Of a stretch of DNA of 64,000 nt, positions 50,366-58,994 are shown one piece after another; positions within the stretch are counted from its first letter, which is position 1; each line of letters starts with the position of its first letter. Source of the DNA: Clostridiales bacterium (GTDB lineage Bacteria; Bacillota; Clostridia; Oscillospirales; Oscillospiraceae). A model generated the notes under the pieces. The model was not told the DNA's origin. It ran no database searches and saw nothing but the letters and a program-made list of their open reading frames with translations. The DNA lies in contig DUPK01000016.1 in assembly GCA_012838345.1 (NCBI GenBank), positions 1 to 64,000 on the forward strand. The letters are read 5' to 3'. A program made the position numbers and the translations under genes.

Positions 50366-51061
50366 ATGAACATATTAATCGCGGACGACGAGAACGACAT
50401 TCGAAATCTGCTAAAAATCAGCCTTGAGGAAAACGGGTACACAGTCCTGACCGCACAAAACGGCAGGGAAGCCTGGGACATCCTCAGGGAGCGGGAAGTC
50501 CATCTTGCCATCCTCGATGTGATGATGCCGGTGATGGACGGGTTTAACCTTCTGCGCAAAATAAGAGAGCACAGCACCATCCCTGTTATCTTCCTGACCG
50601 CAAGGGGGGACGACATGGACAAGGTGCTGGGGCTGGGGCTGGGTGCGGACGACTATCTCGTCAAGCCCTTTTCGATTGCAGAGCTTATTGCCCGAGTGGG
50701 GGCACAGCTCAGGCGGAACAACGAGTACCTCTTGACTAAGGAAAAATCGAACTCTAGCATAACATACGGCAATTTGACCGTAGACAAGGAAAAATGCTGC
50801 GCCTTTAAGGACGGAGAGCCCATCGAGCTCGGCGCGAAAGAGTACAAGCTGCTATTGCACTTTATCGAGAACCCGGAGAGGGTTTTTACAAAGCGGCAGC
50901 TCTACCAAGCGGTATGGGGAGAGGAATACTATTTTGACGACAACACCGTGATGGTCCACATAAGCCGGGTCAGAAGCCGTATTGAGGACGACCCGCAGAA
51001 ACCAAAGTACCTGAAAACCATACGCGGCATCGGGTACAAGTTCCACTATACCGGTGAATAG
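50366..51061 (+). CDS. OmpR-family response regulator
   Basis: The 231-residue protein has a receiver domain with the acidic pocket (ILIADDENDIR), the phosphoacceptor Asp in LAILDVMMPVMDG (about 51), a Thr (FLTARGDD) and Lys (YLVKPFS), followed by an OmpR winged-helix domain (TVMVHISRVRSRIE). It would be phosphorylated by the kinase encoded two bases downstream. The architecture resembles VanR and other envelope-stress regulators. The targets may be the methyltransferase, hydrolase and lipoprotein genes that follow (inference). Confidence 0.95.
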   Translation: MNILIADDENDIRNLLKISLEENGYTVLTAQNGREAWDILREREVHLAILDVMMPVMDGFNLLRKIREHSTIPVIFLTARGDDMDKVLGLGLGADDYLVKPFSIAELIARVGAQLRRNNEYLLTKEKSNSSITYGNLTVDKEKCCAFKDGEPIELGAKEYKLLLHFIENPERVFTKRQLYQAVWGEEYYFDDNTVMVHISRVRSRIEDDPQKPKYLKTIRGIGYKFHYTGE

Positions 51062-51063
51062 CC

Positions 51064-52464
51064 ATGAAAAGAAAGCTCTCCAATCAGTTTCTCAGGAATT
51101 TTCTGCTGATATTTGTGCTTGCGATTCTGGATGCGGTGCTCGCCTTTGCGCTGCTGTCCTTTGCCAGCGGATTTATTTCGAGTTCTCTTACAAAAAGCCA
51201 GCACCCCGCAAGCGAGATTATCAGAGAGGATTATAATCAGATTGACGCATCCGCCGTTGTGCAAAGCGGCGGCGGGGTTCAGGTTGTGGATAAAGATTAC
51301 CGCGTCGTATTCTCAAGCGGTCTGGATACCATAGGGAAAGACGCTCTGACCGCCGCGGAATTTACGGAATTTTTGACTGAAAGCCGAAATAAGCCCTACC
51401 ACTACGATATTATATACCAGCCCGAAGGCGAGTTCTGGCTGATTGTCACATTCCCCACCTCAATCCGGCTGGATTTTGCCCTCGTGCATAATAAAGAGGC
51501 CGCCCCCGGCGATTTCATGAAGGCGGGAGTTGTGATTGCCCTTGTGGCGCTAGTTTTTATTCTGATACTGGCCCTGTCGGCGTTTATCTATTCAAGGATT
51601 ACCGCGGCGAGCATCACGGTTCCCCTGAAAAAGCTCTGTGACGGCACAAGGCTTTTGCGGGAAGGCGACTATTCCGTACGCGTGGATTTGCGCCTGAAAA
51701 ATGAGTTTGCCGAGCTTCAGAACACCTTTAACGACATGGCCGCCCGGATTGAGCACGAGATTTCCATGCGCAAGAAATCGGAGGAGGACAGGCGGCGGCT
51801 CATTCTCGACATCTCCCACGACCTTAAAAATCCAATGTCCAGCATACAGGGCTACGCGGAGCTGCTCATTCAGAAGACGGGCATGGGCGAGCGGGAGCGC
51901 AAAGAGCACCTTGAGGTCATAGTCAACAACAGCAAGAGGGCAAACCGGCTTCTTACCGAGCTTTTCGAGCTGTCCCGCATGGACAGCCCGGAATTTTCCT
52001 TAAATCATGAAAGAACCGATATATGCGAACATCTCCGGCAAATCTGCGGCGAGCTTGTGCCGCAGCTTGAGAGAGAAGGCTTCAAATATGAATTTGACAT
52101 CCCGGAGGAAAGCGTTTTTGCAATGCTCGACACCGACCGGTTCAGCCGGATTATTCATAACCTCGCGAATAATGCGATGCGGCATAATCCGCCGGGAACA
52201 CAGGTTTCAGTAAGCCTGACGGTGCAGAACAATCAGATTGTGATTGATTTCAGCGACGATGGGGCCGGAATTCCGGAGCATCTGAAGGAGACAATATTCA
52301 GGCCCTTTGTGAGGGCCGACGAGTCCCGCAATTCCAAAACCGGCGGCAGCGGGCTGGGACTGTCCATTGCCAAGAGGATTGCCGAAGCGCACAGAGGGGA
52401 CTTGACGCTGCTGCGTGGCGAAGACAGGGGCAGCACCTTCCGGGTTATGATTCCTGCGATTTAA
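51064..52464 (+). CDS. Sensor histidine kinase
   Basis: The 466-residue kinase has two membrane helices (about 13-35 and 155-180) around a 115-residue extracytoplasmic sensor, a HAMP linker, the phospho-accepting His in ILDISHDLKNPMSSIQGYAE, and an ATPase domain with N box (NNAMRHNPPG), G1 (DDGAGIP), and G2 (GGSGLGLSIAK). It is encoded immediately after the response regulator and forms a two-component system with it. The signal is unknown. Confidence 0.94.
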   Translation: MKRKLSNQFLRNFLLIFVLAILDAVLAFALLSFASGFISSSLTKSQHPASEIIREDYNQIDASAVVQSGGGVQVVDKDYRVVFSSGLDTIGKDALTAAEFTEFLTESRNKPYHYDIIYQPEGEFWLIVTFPTSIRLDFALVHNKEAAPGDFMKAGVVIALVALVFILILALSAFIYSRITAASITVPLKKLCDGTRLLREGDYSVRVDLRLKNEFAELQNTFNDMAARIEHEISMRKKSEEDRRRLILDISHDLKNPMSSIQGYAELLIQKTGMGERERKEHLEVIVNNSKRANRLLTELFELSRMDSPEFSLNHERTDICEHLRQICGELVPQLEREGFKYEFDIPEESVFAMLDTDRFSRIIHNLANNAMRHNPPGTQVSVSLTVQNNQIVIDFSDDGAGIPEHLKETIFRPFVRADESRNSKTGGSGLGLSIAKRIAEAHRGDLTLLRGEDRGSTFRVMIPAI

Positions 52465-52562
52465 GCTAAATTTAAGATTAATATCAGCTGTATGACAGGT
52501 TCGACTGCTATGATTATCCCAAACCTGAAATACGGCTGATTTTTTATTGTGAGGTAGGGTCA

Positions 52563-53114
52563 ATGAAGCATGAACCGACTTATGTTGAGATATTCCTGAC
52601 AAGGCTTGCGTTTTTCTTTTGCGGTGGGTCTGTTTACCGGGCGTTTGCGGACCGTCTCCCACTTGGGGGCCATGAGCGTGTGCTCGATTTCGGCTGCGGC
52701 ATGGGAACAGTCGCGTACTTTGTAGCAAAAAGGCTGCACCGGGGTCATCTGACCTGTTTGGATGTCTCTGAGCGCTGGCTAAATGCCTGTCGCAAAACTC
52801 TAAGGAGCTTCTGGAACGTTAGCTTCCTGAGAGGGGAGGCCACTCATCTTACAAAGGAAAGCTTTGATATAGTGTACTGCCACTTTGTGCTGCACGATAT
52901 TCCGGAGCGCGAGCTTGAGAGAATCATCCCCGCGCTATCAGTCTCCCTTAAACGCGGCGGCCTGCTCGTCTTCCGGGAACCGCTGAAGGAAACCGGGAAA
53001 TTGGGCGCGATTAAACGCCTGATGGAGGGAAACGGGATGTCTCCAAGTTTTAGCCGTGTAACCGATGTTCCGATTATGGGCAATGCCCTTGAAAGCGTAT
53101 ACATTAAGCTGTAA
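52563..53114 (+). CDS. Class I SAM-dependent methyltransferase
   Basis: The 183-residue protein has the SAM-binding motif VLDFGCGMGTVAYFVA (about 40-55), an acidic second-strand residue (CLDVSERWL) and IVYCHFVLHDIPERE as motif II/post II. It is shorter than many methyltransferases but contains the full core. It lies between the sensor kinase and an alpha/beta hydrolase gene, 98 and 13 bases away. Substrate unknown. Confidence 0.88.
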   Translation: MKHEPTYVEIFLTRLAFFFCGGSVYRAFADRLPLGGHERVLDFGCGMGTVAYFVAKRLHRGHLTCLDVSERWLNACRKTLRSFWNVSFLRGEATHLTKESFDIVYCHFVLHDIPERELERIIPALSVSLKRGGLLVFREPLKETGKLGAIKRLMEGNGMSPSFSRVTDVPIMGNALESVYIKL

Positions 53115-53127
53115 CGGAGGTCTTAAT

Positions 53128-54333
53128 ATGTTTCAAACAGTTTTATTTATTGGTTTGACCGTATTGTCGGCCGCTTTTCTCGTGGGGCTTTTACTCCAGT
53201 CGTTTTGCTTTCTCATTGCGCGCAAAAGGAAAAAGAGCAGTCCAAAGCGGCTCTCCCGCATTAAGAAAACGGCGGTGCTCTTCGCCGCGGCAATGGTATT
53301 GAACGCGGGACTGATTGCGATTTCGCAGCTAACTGCTTCAACTCCGCGCATTGTCGATGAAAACGGAAATACGCCGCAAAACGGCATCGCGGAGCTCATA
53401 AAACTTGAGCTAAACGGCAGAAAGCAGTGGATTAGCCTCAGAGGTCAGGATAAAAACGCGCCCGTTCTGCTCTTTTTAGCGGGCGGCCCCGGCGGCACGC
53501 AGATGGCGGCGGTGCGGCATGAGCTGGGAGAGCTTGAGAGGCATTTTGTCGTTGTCAACTGGGACCAGCCCGGCTCGGGCAAATCTTATTATGCCGAAAA
53601 AACGAAGGACATTACGGCTCAAACCTACATTGAGGACGGTCACGCATTGACGGAGTATTTAAAAGAGCGCTTTTCAAAGGAGAAAATCTATCTGCTGGGT
53701 GAATCGTGGGGCAGCGCACTGGGAATATTCCTCGTTGATAAGTACCCGGAGTTCTACCATGCCTTTATTGGAACGGGACAAATGGTGGACTTTGCCGAAA
53801 CCGAGCGGATGGATTACCTGAAGGCTCTGGAAATCGCGCGGTTAAAGCACGACGACGCAATAGTAAAACGGCTAATCGCAAACGGCGAACCGCCCTATTA
53901 CGGAAAGGACGTAACATGGAAAAGCGCGGTGTACTTAAACTATCTTAGCGCTTACATGTCGTCAAATCCCAAAATCCACAATCCGGGCTACAGCACCCTG
54001 CGGGACTTAATATCCTCCGAATACGGGCTGCTCGATAAAATCAACTTTTTCCGCGGCCTTGTCAGAACCTATAATCATGTGTACCAGCAGCTTTACTCAA
54101 TCGATTTAAGAAGGGATTACACAAGGCTCGATGTGCCCGTCTACTTCTTACTGGGCAGGCATGACGTCAATGCGCCGACGGTGCTGGCCGAGGAATACTT
54201 CGAGGTTCTGGACGCGCCCGAGAAAGGCATTGTATGGTTTGAAAACTCCGGCCACAGCCCGTGGATTAACGAGCCTGAGAAGTTTGTAAAGGAGGTGCTG
54301 TCATGCTTTTCAGTAGAAAACGCAAAAGGATAA
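53128..54333 (+). CDS. Membrane-anchored alpha/beta hydrolase
   Basis: The 401-residue product begins with two hydrophobic helices (about 3-28 and 50-70) and then an alpha/beta hydrolase domain of the prolyl-aminopeptidase type. Active-site features are the oxyanion motif AGGPGGTQ, nucleophile elbow GESWG, Asp in GRHDVN and His in SGHSPW. The preferred start is ATG 53128 behind CGGAGG; the frame extends back into the methyltransferase gene without a site. It probably acts as an extracytoplasmic or membrane-facing peptidase or esterase. It overlaps the next gene by 31 bases. Confidence 0.88.
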   Translation: MFQTVLFIGLTVLSAAFLVGLLLQSFCFLIARKRKKSSPKRLSRIKKTAVLFAAAMVLNAGLIAISQLTASTPRIVDENGNTPQNGIAELIKLELNGRKQWISLRGQDKNAPVLLFLAGGPGGTQMAAVRHELGELERHFVVVNWDQPGSGKSYYAEKTKDITAQTYIEDGHALTEYLKERFSKEKIYLLGESWGSALGIFLVDKYPEFYHAFIGTGQMVDFAETERMDYLKALEIARLKHDDAIVKRLIANGEPPYYGKDVTWKSAVYLNYLSAYMSSNPKIHNPGYSTLRDLISSEYGLLDKINFFRGLVRTYNHVYQQLYSIDLRRDYTRLDVPVYFLLGRHDVNAPTVLAEEYFEVLDAPEKGIVWFENSGHSPWINEPEKFVKEVLSCFSVENAKG

Positions 54334-54731
54334 ACCGTGCTCGAAACACGCGCACCATTGCTTTTCTGCTGCTTACGATTGCAATTGCTCTTGCCCTTTC
54401 CGCCTGCAGCGCAACAAAGGGCAGCATCGTAATTCTTGAAAGCCCGAACGGAGAGGGCTTTACGATGGATTTCAAGGAGTGGAGCTCAAATAACAAGTGC
54501 CGGTTATCCCTTAATAAGGGCGATTCGCTTCAGATAGAAATTGACCGCAAGGACGGAGAGATTGCCCTTACGGTGAGCGGAAAAAGCGGCAGCGAGCCCT
54601 ACACGGGAAAAAGCCTTAAGACGGGAATTTTCACCGTGACGGTATCCGAAACGGACGATTACGAAATTATAGTCGCCGGCGAGAACGCGACCGGAAAGGT
54701 CACGGTCAAAAACCTGGGAGGCGCTGAGTAG
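54303..54731 (+). CDS. Small lipoprotein of unknown function
   Basis: The 142-residue protein has a basic N-terminus (RKRKRINRARNTR), a hydrophobic core and lipobox LSAC at about residues 33-36, then a beta-rich domain of about 105 residues (SKGDSLQIEID-like strands, IALTVSGKSGSEPY, VTVSETDDYEIIVAG). It overlaps the hydrolase gene by 31 bases, with GGAGG inside that gene. The domain suggests an exported carbohydrate- or cell-wall-associated module, but no family is recognised. Confidence 0.72.
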   Translation: MLFSRKRKRINRARNTRTIAFLLLTIAIALALSACSATKGSIVILESPNGEGFTMDFKEWSSNNKCRLSLNKGDSLQIEIDRKDGEIALTVSGKSGSEPYTGKSLKTGIFTVTVSETDDYEIIVAGENATGKVTVKNLGGAE

Positions 54732-54796
54732 AGGGTTATTATATAACAATGGCAACACCAAAATAAGAGCATGAACGTATAATCACAAAACAGATG

Positions 54797-54850
54797 AAGG
54801 CGGAGCATATGGGGAATTTTCATCCCCTAATGCTCCGCCTTTATTTTATT
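54797..54850 (+). terminator. Terminator of the two-component/hydrolase group
   Basis: A 19-base stem with two mismatched bases (arm begins AAGGCGGAGCAT), seven- to eight-base loop and a TTATTTTATT tail lies 65 bases past the lipoprotein stop. Confidence 0.88.
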
Positions 54851-54876
54851 AAGAGGCTTTCTTCTTTACATGAAAA

Positions 54877-54908
54877 GTTAGGGGCAAGGTTTATTCCTCG
54901 CCCCTAAC
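54877..54908 (-). terminator. Terminator of the minus-strand SDR gene
   Basis: A 13-base stem with one mismatch (GTTAGGGGCAAGG against CCTCGCCCCTAAC), followed on the minus strand by TTTTCATG, lies 18 bases past the stop. Confidence 0.82.
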
Positions 54909-54925
54909 GGCCGAAACATTATTAA

Positions 54926-55669
54926 CTAGCAGTCAACGCCACCGTCGACGCGCAGAAGCTGGCCGGTCACGAAAGAGGAGTCGTCCGTCGCAAAGAAGAG
55001 GGCGACGGTCCCGATTTCCCTGCCATGGCCCACGCGCTTTAAGGGTGACATTTCCTTCATGCCCTCAACCGCGGCTTCGCCGCCGACGCTGTCGAGCATT
55101 GCGGTCACTATTGCGCCGGGCAAAATTGCGTTGACCCTGATTTCGGGGCCGAGCTCACGCGCGAGCGCCTTCGTCAGCCCGTTCATGGCGTGCTTGGATG
55201 TGCAGTACGCGACGGCGCCCCATCTTGCCGAGGTGCCCGCAATCGAGCCGGTGTTGATTATACTGCCCTTGCCCTTTGCCTTCATTATTGGAGCAACTTT
55301 CTTTGCAAGTATTAGAGCAGATGTTAGGTTGACCTGCATTATCTTGTCCCATTCTTCGAGAGTGATGTCCAAGGAGTTTGCCAGACTCAGCAGGCCCGCG
55401 TTGTTAAAGAGTATATCGACTGTCCCGTATTTGGCCAGCGTCTCGTCGACGATTTTGTCGAGAGTGCTCCTGTCGGCCATGTCGGCAATGACGTATGAGG
55501 CCTCCCCGCCGTTTTCTTTGATTTTAGCGACAACCTCTTTTGCCCGCTCTTCATTTCTTCCAACAATCATCACCTTTGCGCCCTCTTCGGCGAATACATA
55601 TGCCGTGTCCCTGCCCATGCCTGAAGTTGCACCGGTGATAATAGCTACTTTTCCATCCAGTCTGCCCAT
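54926..55669 (-). CDS. SDR-family oxidoreductase
   Basis: The 247-residue short-chain dehydrogenase has TGATSGMGRDTAYVFAEEGA at the nucleotide site, NNAGLLS, a catalytic Ser in NTGSIAGTS and YCTSKHAMNGL (Tyr-x-x-x-Lys). The start ATG at 55669 is preceded by GGAG; the upstream extension to 55735 lies in AT-rich leader. Its own promoter and terminator indicate a single-gene unit. It resembles glucose/3-oxoacyl-type reductases; the substrate cannot be named. Confidence 0.9.
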   Translation of the reverse strand: MGRLDGKVAIITGATSGMGRDTAYVFAEEGAKVMIVGRNEERAKEVVAKIKENGGEASYVIADMADRSTLDKIVDETLAKYGTVDILFNNAGLLSLANSLDITLEEWDKIMQVNLTSALILAKKVAPIMKAKGKGSIINTGSIAGTSARWGAVAYCTSKHAMNGLTKALARELGPEIRVNAILPGAIVTAMLDSVGGEAAVEGMKEMSPLKRVGHGREIGTVALFFATDDSSFVTGQLLRVDGGVDC

Positions 55670-55767
55670 TTTTTCATCTCCTTTTGTAAAATTATTAGTA
55701 ATATTATAAGAATCGCAAATGAATGCCTTAAGCAATTTTGTGCTGATTATATAACGAAATTTACTTT

Positions 55768-55796
55768 AGTATATAATTACAATTCGCTTTAGTCAA
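55768..55796 (-). promoter_or_regulatory. Promoter of the SDR gene
   Basis: On the minus strand, -35 TTGACT (55791-55796) and -10 TATACT (55768-55773) are exactly 17 bases apart, about 100 bases before the SDR start. Confidence 0.8.
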
Positions 55797-56034
55797 TAGC
55801 CGTGGCAATAAAGTGCGAAAAAACCGGTTGAAAGGCCGCGAAAAACCGCGAAGAAGTGGGGGGAGAACAGCCCCCTGTTTGTTACGTCATCCGATAAAGT
55901 TCCGGGGATTGCCAGGGGCTTTGTTTATATTTTATCCCATATATTTTCGATTAGCACGCCTGCTCTAAAACAAAAAAATTATTTTATGTACGTTATATCG
56001 ACATAATAACCAAAAATTGTAAGTTAAAATAGTC
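55797..56034. other. Leader region with possible alternative hairpins
   Basis: This AT-rich gap before the peptide/envelope locus has a GC-rich island at 55815-55920. GGGGG (near 55860) can pair with CCCCC at 55871-55875, while AGCCCCCTG (55869-55877) can instead pair with CAGGGGCT (55913-55920), which is followed by TTGTTT. The two pairings exclude each other, as in an attenuator. No riboswitch class is recognised, and no clear promoter pointing right is seen. Confidence 0.35.
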
Positions 56035-56070
56035 GTGCAAGCATATCTGATAAACGAGGAAATAAGCAAG

Positions 56071-57249
56071 GTGAAACTTAAACTGAACGATTCGGAAGCT
56101 CTGCTGCTGGATATTATCAAAAAAAACCTCTTCGACACTCCTATTGATGTGAGCGCCTACAATAGGGAGGAAATCGATTGGGGCGGCGTTTTTCGGGAGG
56201 CCTGCAGGCACAATGTCCTTCCGATAGTTTTACACAATATAAACGATTTAATTGCCGAGTTTAACATACCCGAAGAAAAGGTAGAAAAATGGCGAATAAC
56301 GACGTATAACCAAATCGCCTTCAATGAAAAGCTCATGTTTTATCAGAACAGGGTTGTCGAAATCCTGGATAAAGCCCATATACCTTACGCGGTGTTGAAA
56401 GGCAGCAGCCTGAGCGCATGCTATCCCCGCCCCGATTTAAGGATTCTGCAAGATATAGATTTGCTGTTAAAGCCCTCTGATTTCGGACAGGCCCTGAGTA
56501 TCCTGTGCGAACACGGCTTTAACAGGCGCATAATCGGCAAACACTTCCACGAGGTACTGGAGAAGGATGACATCGTGGTGGAGCCGCACTATTCGGTCTC
56601 ATACATAGACAAGAGCAATACGGGCGGGAGAATCAGAGATTTTTTCGAGGACGCGCTGGAGCGCACCGAAAGGGAAACCGTCGGCGCTTATTCCTTTGAG
56701 GTCCTGTCCGTGGCGCACCAGGCTGTGGCGCTGCTCCTGCATATGGAAAGGCACATAGCCGAAAACAAGCTGGATTTAAGGCGCATCTGCGACTGGGCGA
56801 TGTTTGTCTACAGGAAAACCACCAACGAAATATGGGTCAGTCAAATTGAGCCGGAGCTCATCAGGTGTGGGCTGAATAAGTTTGCTATGCTTATAACGAA
56901 AATATGCGTTATTTTTTTGGGTTTAAGTTCCGAGCACTGCAGCTGGGCGGAGGGGGCCGATTCAAACCTATGTAAAAAGCTATTTATAATCATTTATAAA
57001 AATTACAGCATAAGCTCAAAGCAGCCGTCGTTCATTGTGCTCTGCGCTCTGAGGTTCAGAAGAGAGTTCCCGCGGCTGAGCAAAATCCCCATATTGATTC
57101 CGCTCGGCTGCATTTTTATTCAGCTAAGGTACCTCTACGAGATGAGCACCGGGAAAAGAGCAAAAATCTCCGTATTGAAGACGGTACACGAGGCCGTTCA
57201 GATAAGCCATATATTCAGCAAGCTGAAGCTGTATAAAGCCGGATACTGA
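56071..57249 (+). CDS. Nucleotidyltransferase-family protein (NTP_transf_5-like)
   Basis: This protein resembles the uncharacterised nucleotidyltransferase family common in peptide and polysaccharide clusters. The key segments are YAVLKGSSLSACYP (about residues 107-120) and DIDLLLKPSDF (about 129-139), the G-S and D-x-D parts of the nucleotidyltransferase site; VVEPHYSVS supplies a third acidic position. The C-terminal half is helical with a hydrophobic stretch. A GTG at 56035 gives 404 residues without a ribosome site; I prefer GTG 56071 (392 residues), which has GAGGAA nine bases upstream, but this is uncertain. It leads the co-oriented set that includes PqqD-like and radical SAM genes. Confidence 0.78.
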   Translation: MKLKLNDSEALLLDIIKKNLFDTPIDVSAYNREEIDWGGVFREACRHNVLPIVLHNINDLIAEFNIPEEKVEKWRITTYNQIAFNEKLMFYQNRVVEILDKAHIPYAVLKGSSLSACYPRPDLRILQDIDLLLKPSDFGQALSILCEHGFNRRIIGKHFHEVLEKDDIVVEPHYSVSYIDKSNTGGRIRDFFEDALERTERETVGAYSFEVLSVAHQAVALLLHMERHIAENKLDLRRICDWAMFVYRKTTNEIWVSQIEPELIRCGLNKFAMLITKICVIFLGLSSEHCSWAEGADSNLCKKLFIIIYKNYSISSKQPSFIVLCALRFRREFPRLSKIPILIPLGCIFIQLRYLYEMSTGKRAKISVLKTVHEAVQISHIFSKLKLYKAGY

Positions 57250-57274
57250 CAGCCAAAAAGCGGGGGTGAAAGAC

Positions 57275-57538
57275 ATGGGTCTTAAGGATAATTTCATGCT
57301 CAGGGAAATCGCGGGAACCTGGGTTGTGGTCCCGATTGGACAGAGGGTGATAGATTTTAACGGCCTTATTAACCTCTCGGAAACGGGAGCCTTCATATGG
57401 AGCAGGCTCTCGCAGGGAGAGTCGCCCGAGGATATACTGCTGGACATTGTCGAAAATTACGATGTCGATAAGGAAACCGCCGCAAGGGATTTGGGCGAGT
57501 TCCTGGCGGAGCTGAAGGAAGCCGGAATATACGAATAA
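57275..57538 (+). CDS. PqqD-family peptide-binding protein (RiPP recognition element)
   Basis: The 87-residue protein has the PqqD fold: beta strands around NFMLREIAGTWVVVPIG, then helices in GLINLSETGAFIWSRLSQGE and AARDLGEFLAELKEAGI. This NxTGxxIWxxL-type signature marks RiPP recognition elements that bind leader peptides and deliver them to modifying enzymes. I use ATG 57275 behind GGGGGTG. In this locus it would bind the precursor at 61014 (YxxP leader) for the radical SAM enzyme (inference). Confidence 0.9.
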   Translation: MGLKDNFMLREIAGTWVVVPIGQRVIDFNGLINLSETGAFIWSRLSQGESPEDILLDIVENYDVDKETAARDLGEFLAELKEAGIYE

Positions 57539-57566
57539 AATAAATAATTACATAAGAGGATTAAGA

Positions 57567-58982
57567 ATGAGCGAGGAACTGCGTGCAAATCTTTCCGAGA
57601 TTGCATACCTTCTTATCAGCAAAATATGGCTCATATTTCTTACCGCTGCGGTATTTGTAGCGGGAGTTTTCTTCTACAGCGAGGCCACATACAGGCCCTA
57701 TTATGTTGCCTCCACTTCTTTTGTCGTAAACGCTAAGCAAAACGGGAGCTATTCTGCAAACAGACCGACAGCAAACGACATAATGCTCGCGCAGGAGCTT
57801 GTCGAAACGTATACACTGGTGCTTCGGAGCAATCTCGTGATGGACGCTGTAATCGAAAGGCTTGGTCTTAATATGGACGCAGGAAGACTCGGCTCTTCTA
57901 TAAGACTTAGCTCCGTTAAAGACACGCAGGTTTTATATCTGGAGGTAACAAACAGCAACAGGGAGCTTGCCATTGCTATTGCCGACACTATTACCGAAAT
58001 CGCGCCGGAAGTAATGATGAAAACCGTTGAGATAGGCTCGATTAATGTCCTTGACAAGGCGCATTTGATTGGAGTATCTCCCCGGGAGACCATCCCGAAC
58101 TGCTCCGCTGCGGGGCTTATAGGGCTTATAGTATCGGTGCTTTATATTATTGCGGGAAAGGCACTGCATCCTAAAATAATCTCCACGCTGACCATCGAGC
58201 TGAAGCTGAATCGGCGCTGTCTGTTTGAACTTGCGCAAGTAAAGCGGAGAGACAGGAAGACGAGCCTCCTGCTCACTTCGAGATGCTCAGAAAGATATGC
58301 GGAATCGTATTTGAAGATGGGCATCTTTATCAAATCCGCTCTCGACTCAAACAGGGTAAAAAAACTGCTTGTCACAAGTGTGCTTGAAGGAGAGGGTAAG
58401 ACAATGGTTGCAATTAACCTGGCTCTAGCACTCTCAAAGCTCGGCCACTCGGTGCTACTGATTGACGGCAATTTAAAGAAGCCGAGCCTAAAGCAGGTTT
58501 TTTCCGTGTCAAAGGATCAGACTGCCATCTTTGACCCCGATTCGGAAGAAGATACACAGGATAACTTCCTTGCCAGAATACAGCCTAACCTCTTCGTTAT
58601 GCCCTATATCAAAAGCTCGGGCAGCAGGTTAAATTTTAATTCGGATAAGTTTACACTGCTGCTGGATGTTTATCAGCAGTATTTCGACTACATAGTTTTC
58701 GACTCAGCGCCCATCTCTCTGACTACGGACGCCATAAATCTTGCCGCAATTTCCGATGCTGTGCTCATGGTTATAAAACAAAACAACACAAGAGTAAGCG
58801 GCGCAATAAAGACCATAGCGGATCTGAATATGGTCGGTGCCGAGGTGATAGGCTGTGTGCTAAACGGGGTGAAGTACAGGAAGGTCACTGCCCTTGCAAG
58901 AGAAGTTAGGCAGGCAGACGAAGGGCGGTTCTTCGGCAGCTTCAAAAGGATTCTGTCCGAAAAAGATGCTCAGGCTACCTAG
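57567..58982 (+). CDS. Wzz-type chain-length determinant fused to BY-kinase-like ATPase
   Basis: The 471-residue protein has two membrane helices (about 18-38 and 184-203) enclosing an extracytoplasmic Wzz domain, then a cytoplasmic ATPase like CapB/CpsD. The Walker A is VTSVLEGEGKTMVAIN (about 270-285); Walker A-prime is LLIDGNLKKPSL and Walker B is YIVFDSAP. BY-kinases normally have D-x-D-x-R at the A-prime site and end in a tyrosine cluster that is autophosphorylated. Here A-prime reads D-G-N-L-K and the C-terminal 27 residues contain no tyrosine. It may therefore act as an ATPase/scaffold rather than a signalling kinase. It is 28 bases after the PqqD gene. Confidence 0.88.
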   Translation: MSEELRANLSEIAYLLISKIWLIFLTAAVFVAGVFFYSEATYRPYYVASTSFVVNAKQNGSYSANRPTANDIMLAQELVETYTLVLRSNLVMDAVIERLGLNMDAGRLGSSIRLSSVKDTQVLYLEVTNSNRELAIAIADTITEIAPEVMMKTVEIGSINVLDKAHLIGVSPRETIPNCSAAGLIGLIVSVLYIIAGKALHPKIISTLTIELKLNRRCLFELAQVKRRDRKTSLLLTSRCSERYAESYLKMGIFIKSALDSNRVKKLLVTSVLEGEGKTMVAINLALALSKLGHSVLLIDGNLKKPSLKQVFSVSKDQTAIFDPDSEEDTQDNFLARIQPNLFVMPYIKSSGSRLNFNSDKFTLLLDVYQQYFDYIVFDSAPISLTTDAINLAAISDAVLMVIKQNNTRVSGAIKTIADLNMVGAEVIGCVLNGVKYRKVTALAREVRQADEGRFFGSFKRILSEKDAQAT

Positions 58983-58994
58983 GGTTATTGCATA

